This document shows positions 50,067 through 58,620 of a stretch of DNA of 64,000 bases, one piece after another (position 1 is the stretch's first letter; each line of letters starts with the position of its first letter). The translations under genes and the position numbers were made by a program. The notes under the pieces are model-generated. The model worked only from the letters and a program-made list of their open reading frames with translations, was not told the origin of the DNA and made no database searches. Origin of the DNA: Aurantiochytrium sp. KH105 (taxonomy: Eukaryota; Sar; Bigyra; Thraustochytrida; Thraustochytriidae); contig BGKB01000243.1 of NCBI GenBank assembly GCA_003116975.1, positions 1 through 64,000 on the forward strand, given 5' to 3'.

Positions 50067-50538
50067 AGTGTGCTCGTCATCTTCTTCAATCGATGTTTTA
50101 TGTTTTTCTATCTTTGTTACAATGCTTTGTTGGCTTTTCTCTTTTCGATTTCGACAAAGAAAGCGCTACGTTTGCTGCCCTCACTCTCTCGGATCGCACT
50201 CTTCTCCTCGATGAAGAGGGACATTGGAAGAATAACGTACCTTTGTAGGAATTGGAATCTTCAAGGACAAGAGTCAAAGCCGCCGTGAATTGTAGTAGGA
50301 ACGAAAAGGGAATGAGATCAAACTTCTGATAGTTCTGTGCATAGTAATCACAATCAGCACAGAAACTTGCGTTTCGTGGTCAGATTCTACAAACAATAAA
50401 AACAATGTCAAAGTCGACCCTTTGTTTGCGCACTGCACTGCCCCAGCGTGCAAGGCAAGTTGACGTGGCATTCCTCTTTTGTGGATAAGACAAAGGTTGT
50501 TTCCCTTTCTCGAATGTCTGTTTCACGGTCAGACCGTT
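50067..50538. other. AT-richer convergent intergenic region
   Basis: 3' flanks of the five-helix membrane gene and of the LRR gene. No gene, RNA or further repeat was seen. Confidence 0.5.
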
Positions 50539-51903
50539 TTATTCGATCCAGCGACCTCCCTTTTGCGCACACTGCTCCGAAAGCGTCGAGACCACGCGTG
50601 CCGTCTCGGGGTCAGCGCGATCAAGCGTCTGTGCGTTTCCAGACACATTGGCCCGGGAAAGATTGACGAGGTCGGCGAGATCGGCCGGGAGCTTGGTGAG
50701 TTGGTTGGAAGGAAGAAAGAGCGTCTCTAGCGCGACGCACTTGCCCAAGTTACTCTCGGCAATATCGACGAGCTTGTTGGAGCCAAGTTTGAGGATTTTA
50801 AGACTCCGCAAGGCGGAACAGTCTGCGAGTGCCGACAGCTCGTTGGAGGTTGCATCGAGCGTCTGGAGCCCCGAGCACTGGAGCAGCGAAAGAGGCAAAG
50901 CCGTCAATCTGTTGGTTGACAGATCGACGGACTCGAGATCGTCGCAGCCGACGAGAGCGTCATCGGGAATCTCAGCGAGCTGATTGCGGTTGAGTTGCAA
51001 TTGACGCAGCTTGGGCATGCCCCCAAAATCATTGAGCATAACAATGGTATTCCAGGAGAGCGCTAAGCGCTCGAGGTTGATCCAACGCTTCGTGCTGGGC
51101 AGCGTCTTGAGCTTGTTGCCGCCGAGGTTCAGGTCGACGAGCGCCTCGATTTCAGCGAGAGTCGCGGGAATCTTGATGAGCTTGTTGTTGAAGAGGTTGA
51201 GCTCGGCCAGCTGGGCGCAGCCCCCAATGGAATCGGGAAGCTTGGTGAGCGCATTCTTGAAGAGAAGAAATGTCTGTAGCGACGTCAGATTGCCCAGATT
51301 CTCTGGGAGTGCCGTGAGGCAATTCTCCGATACGTCGAGCGTTTCGAGGGCCGACAGCGCGCAAATCTCGTCGGGAAGGGTCTCGAGGGCGTTTTCGCTC
51401 AGGTCGAGCGAGGCGAGACCCGTCAGCGTGCCAATGGCGGCAGGGATTTCCTTGAGGCCATTCTTTTTCAGCGAAAGCTCGGTGATTTTGGCACCGAGCG
51501 CCAAGACGGGGCTGGGCAGCTCGGTGAGCGCCGGAAGCCGGAACGCGTGCAGCGCACCAACGACCTCGTTCGAGTCGCGATCCGCGAGGCTAAGGTTCAG
51601 TGTGGTTCCAACAGCCGTCTGTGCACTTACAAGCTCGTCCGTGTCGGTGGGCGCGGCACCGCCGGCAGCCTCTACAATTGCGACGAAAGCGCACGCGGCA
51701 TCGTGCAAAGCTTTGCGTCTTGCTTTCCATGCTTGCACATCGAGGTCGTCGGGAAGAGCCTTTTCGAGGATGGGTTTGCACCATCTTTCGCAGGCCGGGT
51801 CTTCCTCGATGAGGTCCGAAAGCTTGCCGCACAGGGTCTGCAGCACCGCGGGGTCTTCGGTGTCCTCGAGGAGCTCTGCCGCTCCGCTCGCTCCATTGCC
51901 CAT
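50539..51903 (-). CDS. leucine-rich-repeat protein, probable N-myristoylated
   Basis: 454 residues. The N-terminus MGNGASG fits the myristoylation pattern (Gly2, Ser6), suggesting membrane attachment. Residues ~15-100 are helical. From ~120 to ~440 there are about twelve LRRs of the typical/Shoc2-like 22-23-residue class (LASLDLSENALETLPDEICA). Such intracellular LRR proteins (SHOC2, PIRL, Ras-suppressor types) scaffold small-GTPase or phosphatase signalling; the partner here is unknown. There is no kinase, NB-ARC or transmembrane domain. The frame is open upstream to a TTG at 51969, but the first ATG is 51903, which also creates the myristoylation site. Confidence 0.88.
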   Translation of the reverse strand: MGNGASGAAELLEDTEDPAVLQTLCGKLSDLIEEDPACERWCKPILEKALPDDLDVQAWKARRKALHDAACAFVAIVEAAGGAAPTDTDELVSAQTAVGTTLNLSLADRDSNEVVGALHAFRLPALTELPSPVLALGAKITELSLKKNGLKEIPAAIGTLTGLASLDLSENALETLPDEICALSALETLDVSENCLTALPENLGNLTSLQTFLLFKNALTKLPDSIGGCAQLAELNLFNNKLIKIPATLAEIEALVDLNLGGNKLKTLPSTKRWINLERLALSWNTIVMLNDFGGMPKLRQLQLNRNQLAEIPDDALVGCDDLESVDLSTNRLTALPLSLLQCSGLQTLDATSNELSALADCSALRSLKILKLGSNKLVDIAESNLGKCVALETLFLPSNQLTKLPADLADLVNLSRANVSGNAQTLDRADPETARVVSTLSEQCAQKGGRWIE

Positions 51904-52738
51904 GGTGTTGTTTGTCGTTGCAGACGGTCCAGCCTTTGGATCAGCGCACGAGTCTGGGGCTTGAAACAAAAAGGCTTTGTTGTTGGCATTGACGGGCTTT
52001 TGTCATGCCCGCTCGTGATCTGGATAAGAAAAGGATTGGTGAGGGCAGGAAAAGAGAGTGGACTCGGCGCGGACGTGAGAAGTGCCCCCTCACTGTCACT
52101 TGGATTTTCTAACTTGTCTCTTATAAACATTATTTTTCTTTTTTTGGCCCCATGCAGCCACTGCGTAGACTAGCAATGTGTAGCTGTGCGTAGCTTTGCT
52201 CCGCTGCTCGCGCCCTCTTGGTGTGCAGGTCCCGCGACGGCGCCGGCGCCGCGGAGAGGTGTGTGCGTGCAGAACTTCCAAGACGCAGCAAGCACAGAGC
52301 AAGCAGTCTGCGCTGCGAGCAGTCGACGTTCGAGTTGTTTCTGCGGGCCTCCAAGCAAAATAGGCGCAGCGGCTGACTATTTCTGACAGCGTGATCCTGA
52401 CAGCTGGGCGCTCCGAGTTCGAGTCTGAGCCGGGCGTAACGGATCAATAGGCCGCGTCCCGGGGGCGATTAGGCCAGTTCGAGATTTGGGCCGAGAGAGC
52501 CCGCTTCGTCAGTTCGCGCGGGCCTTGGCGAGCGGTGACGGCGCAGCAAAGCGCGTGTCTCTTACTCGCGCGCCAGCCCGGGGCGAGGCGAGGCGAGGCG
52601 AGGCGAGGCGCAGGCTCGCGCCGGAGCAATCCGTCGTCGACTGCGAGCCCCGGCCACGCGAAGAGCTTTGGTCGTTGTCAAAACCAGAACGAGCAGAAGA
52701 AGAAGAAGAAGAAGTGACGAGGGAAGAGGAAGAGGAAG
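51904..52738. other. divergent promoter region of the LRR and mpaB-type genes
   Basis: GC-rich with a GAGGC run at about 52583-52611 and a GAA run (about 52697-52715) shortly before the plus-strand start at 52739. No gene is seen. Confidence 0.55.
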
Positions 52739-53911
52739 ATGCAAAGCCTGAGGATGGCGCTCCCAACACGCGAGACGTGGCGAAGGGCACTGGGAATTGT
52801 GGCTGCCGGCGGGGCCGTAGTGTTCTTGCTCGACTGCAAACATGCGTACGATGTGATGCAGGAGCGCTCCGAAGCGAGCGAAAAGCCATGCGATCCGAAA
52901 GAGGTGGCGGCGGTGGAAATGTTTTACATGGAGGCTTCGCTCGAAGAGCAGCTGGTGGACAATGCGACGCACGAGGCGCAGGCAAAAGCGACTCAAGCGC
53001 GTGCCGATGAGGAGCACGACGAAGCCCTGTATAAGATTCTCCGTGAGAGCGTCATTTTTGCGGCCGGAGGCCGGGCTGCCATGATGCAGCTGGCCCATCC
53101 GTATGTGGCGCAGGGGATTTCGCAGCACTCGAATCTGAAGAACGGCGTGCAGGAGCGCTTCTTTCGCACATTCAAGTACATGTTTGCCATGCAATACGGG
53201 ACGCCGCAAGAGGCGGCGCGCGCATCGCGCGTTGTGCGCAAGCTACACAATGGCGTGCGCGGCGAGCTCGAAGAGGACGTGGGGCTCTTTTCAAAGGGCC
53301 ACAAGTATGACGCGGCGCACGCGCACGCGCTCCTGTGGGTGTATTTGACGCTAGCGGAAAGTTCGATTTACATTTACGAGCTCTTGGTGGAGCGCCTGAG
53401 CGAGGAAGCCAAAGACGCCTTTGTGGCGTCGAACAATCGATTTGCGGCGCGTTTCTTTGCGGTCCCAGAGACGTTGCTGCCGGTGAATGCGGCAGCGCTT
53501 GACGCAATGGTGAACGCAATGGTGCATTCCAAGGTCTTGGCGGTTGGCGGCACGGCGAGTCGCATTGACTCGTTTCTCTGGGCTCCACCCAAAGCCCGGT
53601 TCTGGCCCCTCATGGCTTTGACACGCTGGGTATCTCTGTGCCAACTTCCGCCTCGGCTCGGAGAGGCATTTGGCGGGCGTAAAATTGGTCGGATGGAGCG
53701 CATGCGCGCTGCTTTGGTCCTTGGCTACGTTCGATTCACGTACCGTCTGATGCCGCCCTCGTTTCGTTGGCTGACGGCGTACCTTGCGCAAGAAGAGCGT
53801 CATGGCAAGACGCAATCTCCGGCCGCAAAGTATCTCTCGCAGGTTTCTGCACGTGTTGCCAATCTAGGACTTGACGCCTTGATGCCTCCGCGCGCTCAGG
53901 GTCAACTATAA
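52739..53911 (+). CDS. ER-type mpaB/rubber-oxygenase-like (DUF2236) protein
   Basis: 390 residues, the usual size. A hydrophobic N-terminal helix at about 17-34 (ALGIVAAGGAVVFLLD) could anchor it in a membrane. The family signatures follow in order: AAMMQLAHPYVAQGISQHS with candidate heme-ligand His residues, VVRKLHNGVRGE, and YDAAHAHALLWVYLTLAES. Members include fungal MpaB (oxidative cleavage of a prenyl chain) and latex-clearing oxygenases, so oxidative C=C cleavage of an isoprenoid or lipid is the likely chemistry; the substrate is unknown. The ATG at 52739 is the first in frame and directly precedes the anchor. Confidence 0.85.
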   Translation: MQSLRMALPTRETWRRALGIVAAGGAVVFLLDCKHAYDVMQERSEASEKPCDPKEVAAVEMFYMEASLEEQLVDNATHEAQAKATQARADEEHDEALYKILRESVIFAAGGRAAMMQLAHPYVAQGISQHSNLKNGVQERFFRTFKYMFAMQYGTPQEAARASRVVRKLHNGVRGELEEDVGLFSKGHKYDAAHAHALLWVYLTLAESSIYIYELLVERLSEEAKDAFVASNNRFAARFFAVPETLLPVNAAALDAMVNAMVHSKVLAVGGTASRIDSFLWAPPKARFWPLMALTRWVSLCQLPPRLGEAFGGRKIGRMERMRAALVLGYVRFTYRLMPPSFRWLTAYLAQEERHGKTQSPAAKYLSQVSARVANLGLDALMPPRAQGQL

Positions 53912-54280
53912 GATTTTGTTTATTGTTTTCGTGATGATTCCAGAGAGAAAGAGGTGGAGAGAGAGCGAAGAGATGCGGCAAAGGAAAGCAACACTACACT
54001 TCACTTGCATAAAAAAGGGAGAGGAAAAGACATTTCGTTGCAAGCAAGCAAGCATGTTTGACAAAGGATTGGTGTGCAATTTTCAAAGATGGGTTACTGA
54101 ATTCGTTAATGGCAATTGGGACGCACAAGCGAATACGTACAGGACGGGATTGAATTCGATTCTTTTGTTGCTGGTGTTGTGTTCACGGAAAAACAAGAAG
54201 AATCGCCAGATCAGACAAAGAGGCGAAAGTGCAGAGCTGTGTGAGTGTGTGAGTGAGTGCTCGTAGACGGATTCTAAGAT
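53912..54280. other. convergent intergenic region
   Basis: 3' flanks of the mpaB-type and cytochrome b5 genes. A short gtgagtgtgtgagtgagtg run lies near 54240-54260. Nothing else was seen. Confidence 0.5.
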
Positions 54281-54736
54281 TTACTTCTTCTTGCGGAGCA
54301 AGAAGAAGGCGGCTGCAGCACCAACAGCGACGGCGGCTCCAGCCATGATCATGACGCTACCGTTATCGTTGCCTGAGTTGGCGGTCTTTGGTTTGCCAGT
54401 GTCGTACTTGATCTCAACGGAGGCGTTGTTAGAAGCTGTGACGGTGGTCTTGATGGCTGCCGCATCACCAGAGGGTGCCGGGGCGACGACATCGGATGTG
54501 GAGCCCTCCAAGTCGCCAATGTAGTACTCGTCAAACATATCGTAGGCCTCCTCGGAGTGACCAGTATCCTCGAAGTCCTCGGTGCAGTCCATGCCGGCGA
54601 GATCAGTGATGATCTCTACGCCACCGGGGTGGTCGTCAAGGTACTCGGAGACGTCGTAGACCTTGCCCTTGAAGATGACCCAGCAGTCCTTCTCGCTGGT
54701 GTGCTTGGCGACCTCCTCTTGCGTGAACGTAGGCAT
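54281..54736 (-). CDS. tail-anchored cytochrome b5
   Basis: 151 residues. The heme domain (1-78) has the HPGG motif with ligand His36 and the second ligand His60 in DTGHSEEA. The opening TQEEVAKHTSEKDCWVIF is typical. A flexible Ala/Thr linker leads to a C-terminal membrane helix at about 126-147 and a basic RKKK end, as expected for an ER tail anchor. The protein supplies electrons to desaturases, hydroxylases and P450s on the ER surface, which fits a lineage rich in fatty-acid desaturation (inference). The ATG at 54736 gives the exact family start. Confidence 0.95.
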   Translation of the reverse strand: MPTFTQEEVAKHTSEKDCWVIFKGKVYDVSEYLDDHPGGVEIITDLAGMDCTEDFEDTGHSEEAYDMFDEYYIGDLEGSTSDVVAPAPSGDAAAIKTTVTASNNASVEIKYDTGKPKTANSGNDNGSVMIMAGAAVAVGAAAAFFLLRKKK

Positions 54737-56067
54737 CTTGTCCTTTTTTGTGTTTCCCGGTCTCGGTCAGACAACCTCCGTTTGTTTGTTTTCCAACGCG
54801 CGAGCGAGCGAGCGTGCGAGCGAGCGAGCGAGCGAGCGAGCGCGCGTGCGCGCGTGCGTGTAGCTGTCTAGCTTGCTGGTTGCCTCGGTGCGGTGCGGTG
54901 CGATGCTCGGGGTTGCGGGTTTGCTTTGCCGGGCGCGCCGCGCAGGCGGTCTGAACCCGGCCTGGGCCTCCCTCTCCCTCCCTCCTTGTGTCTCCCTCCC
55001 TGCTCGCCCTTCTTCCCCCTTCCCTCCCTCCGCCTGCCGCCTCCGTCTGTTTGCGTCAGTGCGTCTATTTGCGCGAGAGCGCGCCAGCACCGGCACCCGC
55101 CTCGCACGTCCACCGTGGCCAGTGGCCGCCCGTCCCTCGCGGCCGCTGCTGGAAGCCAAGCCGCGATGCGCCGCGACGCGCCGCGACGCGCAGCGGCACC
55201 CCGCGCCCTGCCCCGCCCGCCCTGCCCCCATCGATCGACGCAGCCGCGCCGCGGCGGGCGCGGCCGGGTACGTCCCGCGGAGGCAGCAGGGAGGGAGGGC
55301 CGCGGTTAGGTCTCCCGCGTGGCGCGGCGTGGCGTGTCGGACTCGGACGGAGGGAGAGGACAGGAGAGGAGCGCGGCGGCGTCCAGGGGCGACCCCGCCG
55401 CCTGAGAGGGAGGGAGGGAGGGAGGGAGGGACGATCGCGCCCGCCGTCGCATAGGCTCGGCGTGGTTTTCTTTCCCGTGCTAGGGCAGGTCGCGGTTGGG
55501 CGGGGCTAGGTAGGTGAGGAGGGAGGAGCTGGGACGGAGAGCGGAGGCGCGAGGACGCGTGTTTGCGCAGTGCACGTGCGCGGAATGCGCCGCGGAGCGC
55601 GAGAAGACGATCGAGCGGAGGCCGCGTGCAGCGCAGGCGAGAAGAGGGAGGGCCGCAGGGGGGGAGCGCGAGATCGGGGTGTGGACGGCAGCATGTCGTG
55701 AGGTAGAGCGGTGCTGGAAAGGAAAGGGGGCAAGGGACGGCAGCGTGGGGTGGCTGGCTTCTGCTGCTGCATGGAGTGCTCGATTGGATTGGATCAGTGG
55801 CAGCTGCAGACAGATGTTCTTTGATTGATGTTCTTGGCTTGGTTGCTGTAGCTAGCTTGATTGATTGATTGATTGCTTTCTTTGTGCGCAAAAGAAGAAG
55901 AAGAAGAAGAAGAAGAGGACAAAAAGTAAGTTCGGCCTGACAGTGAAGGCCAACCATGACGGGGGAAGGATGTAGTTTGGGTCGCCATTCGTTCGTTATG
56001 GTGCTGGCGTCGTGAGCTTCTCCCAACATCATGAATAGTTTACAAAAAAAAAAACAAAAAAAATATT
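54737..56067. other. 1.3-kb low-complexity GC-rich stretch
   Basis: This contains a GAGC run (54801-54842), pyrimidine-rich blocks near 54960-55030, a GGGA run near 55405-55430, a GATT run (about 55857-55873) and a GAA run (about 55889-55917). Long open frames on both strands are Arg/Pro/Ala-biased and show no domains. The left end is presumably the cytochrome b5 promoter. Confidence 0.6.
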
Positions 56068-56191
56068 GGCGCGAAGAGGGAATCGAACCCTCGACCTCCT
56101 CCAATCACTAGGATTGAACTATTATGAGAACCCGGTAGTTAAACCGGCTAATCCACCCGAAGGAGGAATCATGCCACTAGACCATTCGCGC
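56068..56191 (-). tRNA. tRNA-Pro(CGG) with 52-nt intron, copy 1
   Basis: Read on the minus strand, the acceptor arm GCGCGAA pairs perfectly with TTCGCGC and the discriminator is C. The D-arm is GTCTAGTGGCATGATT. The anticodon stem CCTCC/GGAGG encloses loop TTCGGGT with anticodon CGG. The T-arm is GAGGG-TTCGATT-CCCTC. An intron of ~52 nt (56104-56155) lies at the canonical position after base 37 and contains CCGG stretches that can pair with the anticodon. The mature length is 72 nt before CCA. Long T runs follow directly downstream, matching a Pol III terminator. It reads CCG proline codons. Confidence 0.93.
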
Positions 56192-57098
56192 TTGAGTGAG
56201 ACGGGGCCGAGCCGCATCCACGGAAAAGCGCTGTCCAGCCCAACGAGATCGAAAAGCCGCGCGTACGCGATAGAATCGCGCAAGCGGACGCTTTCGATAC
56301 GCGCGATCACGGGGCGATCTCGTGCTTTGACATAATGTACTTTATTTCGTTTTTTACCGAGGCAATGCGATGTGATTTGGACACATTTGCTTCTTCTCGC
56401 ATCGTTCATTGTGTCATCACGCGCGAATCGGTCTTTCCCGTAGAGCGATGCCAACTCTTTGCTCTCCATCAAATAATCTTGAAAAGGATCAAGCTCGCTC
56501 TGACCATCTGTCACTGACCTCTTTCGAGCAGACTCGAAGTGGAACACCTACAGTGCGCCAACCGATTTGCCTCTTTCTCCGTCTTTTCCAAAAAGCACCT
56601 GAAGGGGAAAAAAGGAACTAGACCCGCCAGAAACGTCTCACAGGAAGATGGATGAACAGAAGGCCGCGTCTACTTTTGCATAGGTCGTGTTGCTCCGGAG
56701 AAAAGACAAATCTCATGGTCAAACTCCCCCCCAAAAAAGGAGAAATTTCTCAAAGAGTTGTAAGGCACATATCCGCAATCCCATTTTAAAAAGCAGCCCA
56801 AGGGAATCGCAGTCAACAATTGACACGGAACTGTTGTCATCGAAGCTGCGAAATTTGACTCGCGCCAGGGAGAGTCAGACACAGTGCAACGACTGCCGTA
56901 TCGTATTCACGAAAGTGTAGTCCTTATTTCGTGCAAACAAAAAAACAAACAAACAACGCATGGCTTTCCATTGCTCCCTCTCTAGCAGAACATAAAAAAA
57001 CGCAATCATGCGAACTTTTACGCGAGTCAATCTCTCTCTCGCTTGCATTTATCGACATCATCATCACAAAAGAAAAAAAAAAAAGGAAAAAAATATTT
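56192..57098. other. spacer between the two tRNA-Pro genes
   Basis: About 0.9 kb, AT-richer than the surrounding genes. No coding frame with domain content, RNA or repeat was recognised. The right end carries A-rich runs that form the terminator of the second tRNA gene. Confidence 0.5.
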
Positions 57099-57222
57099 GG
57101 CGCGAAGAGGGAATCGAACCCTCGACCTCCTCCAATCACTAGGATTGAACTATTATGAGAACCCGGTAGTTAAACCGGTTAATCCACCCGAAGGAGGAAT
57201 CATGCCACTAGACCATTCGCGC
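57099..57222 (-). tRNA. tRNA-Pro(CGG) with 52-nt intron, copy 2
   Basis: Identical to the copy at 56068-56191 over the mature tRNA. It differs at a single intron position (ggttaa against ggctaa on the plus strand). A few flanking bases at the 3' side (aaaatatt) are also shared, after which the flanks diverge. T runs follow on the transcribed strand. The gene is intact by the same pairing criteria. Confidence 0.93.
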
Positions 57223-57543
57223 TTGTGAGCTCCCTGTGCTCTTGGGTAAGGAAGCTGCTACAGACACATATAAGCACTTTGGCAACAAAGTGACGCTGAG
57301 CGGACGGCGGCGGTGAAGCGAGACAGAGACCAACTCAGCCCGCTGCTGCATGCCGTGCCGCTGTCGGCCTGAGGCGGTGATCGTCGGTCCCGAAACCACG
57401 AACGACCTGTGCATCGCCTTGAGTCAAGTTAGTCACAGCGTCACCGTTGTCGACGTCGCGTCGTGAAGCGGAGCCGCAGCCGCACCGACAGCGACGTCGC
57501 GGTCACCCTTTGCAAAGCGGAAAGGAAAGCGACAGCTCCGACG
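57223..57543. other. promoter and 5' UTR of the glutaredoxin gene
   Basis: About 320 bases between the second tRNA gene and the glutaredoxin ATG. An open extension of the glutaredoxin frame begins only at a GTG (57463) and is Arg/Ser-rich. No other feature is seen. Confidence 0.5.
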
Positions 57544-57966
57544 ATGCTAGCGGCGACGACACTACGCGCGACGGCCGCGCGGCAGGTGCGTCTGGCTCCA
57601 CGGGGCGTGGCGACCCGGACCCTGTCGAGCGCGTCAGCCAGGGCAAAGGTGGCGCGCGCGATCGAGTCCAACGACGGTGTCCTCATGTACAGCAAGTCCT
57701 TTTGCTCGTTCTCGCACGGCGCAAAGGAGGTCTTTCGCAGCGCCGGCGTTGACGTCACCGTGCACGAGCTCGACGAAGAACCCGACGGCGTCGAAGTACA
57801 AAAGGCTCTCTTTGAGGAAACCGGTCAGCGCACCGTGCCCAATATCTTCATCGGCAAGGCCCATGTCGGTGGCTACTCCGAGCTCATGGAGGGCGTCAAG
57901 GACGGGCACGTGCATGACTTGCTCGAGGTCGTGGGCATCAAGAGCTCCTTGGGCAGCGTTAGGTGA
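57544..57966 (+). CDS. mitochondrial glutaredoxin with CxxS active site
   Basis: 140 residues. The N-terminus (MLAATTLRATAARQVRLAPR and on to GVATRTLSS) is a typical mitochondrial presequence: Arg-rich, no acidic residues. The thioredoxin fold follows with MYSKSFCSFSHGAK (Cys54-Ser-Phe-Ser57), the cis-Pro motif QRTVPNIFI and the glutathione-binding GGYSEL. A single active-site Cys in a class-I-type backbone (CSFS rather than CPYC) suggests monothiol deglutathionylation or iron-sulfur-cluster handling, as in GLRX2-like proteins. The ATG at 57544 opens the presequence. Confidence 0.92.
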   Translation: MLAATTLRATAARQVRLAPRGVATRTLSSASARAKVARAIESNDGVLMYSKSFCSFSHGAKEVFRSAGVDVTVHELDEEPDGVEVQKALFEETGQRTVPNIFIGKAHVGGYSELMEGVKDGHVHDLLEVVGIKSSLGSVR

Positions 57967-58620
57967 ATCAGAAGAAAGACTGAGGCCAAACCCCATGTTG
58001 TGAGTTATGTCCGTGTGGTCATGGCTTGTCTTCACAAAGACGAGGCGGGTCGCAGCGAGCCTAATGGCTCCGCTGCCGCGCATCTGCCATTGTGGCGGTC
58101 CCGAGTAAAGCCCGACCGTCCGTTTGCAATCGTGCGTCTTTCGAGAAGATGACTGCGCATCAGCGCGTCCTATGTTTGAGCTCTTGATCATTCGTGCTAA
58201 CGTCAATCTTTAAAATTTATTTTCCCCCCGTTTCCTCTTGTTTCGTTCCTTGCAGCGTCATGACATGAACCGACGTCTGCCCTTGCGCGCGCGCGATGAC
58301 GTGACACGTTTCCCTTTACACAAAATACATGGCCTGCTTCCATACCAGGCCGTCAGCAAAATGCAGGATTCCCGTGGATGATTCCCGTGGAAAGAAAAGC
58401 TTGCCGTAGATCGCCAGCAGAAAGAGAGGAGAAAGGAGCGCCAAACACTTATTGCCCAAGGGCGACTGCGAGCACCGGCGCCCAGGCGCGAGCACCGGCG
58501 CCCAAGCGCGAGCACCGGCGGGCAGCGGGGAGATACAGAGCAGGCCAGCGGAGAGTCGAGCCGGGCAAGGACGGGGCAGGGGCCAGGCAAGAATTGGGCG
58601 GCGCGGTAGCTCGAGACACC
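57967..58620. other. intergenic region with a 20-bp tandem repeat
   Basis: This contains three copies of gcgagcaccggcgccca-type units with a 20-bp period (58468, 58488, 58508). They sit before the SpoIIIAA-like start, inside an open frame that begins with ATG at 58378. I treat this as 5' UTR because its translation is low complexity. Confidence 0.55.

Noticed and set aside
54767-56104. 445-codon minus-strand frame
   Set aside because: Arg/Pro/Ala/Ser-biased and built on simple repeats, with no domain. It also overlaps the 3' part of a tRNA gene.
56066-56335. small plus-strand ORF with an apparent second copy near 57043-57228
   Set aside because: The shared part is the antisense of the intron-bearing tRNA-Pro genes, which explains its near identity.
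58378-58620. earlier ATG for the SpoIIIAA-like ATPase
   Set aside because: The added 81 residues come largely from a 20-bp tandem repeat. I kept 58621, though transcript data could reverse this.
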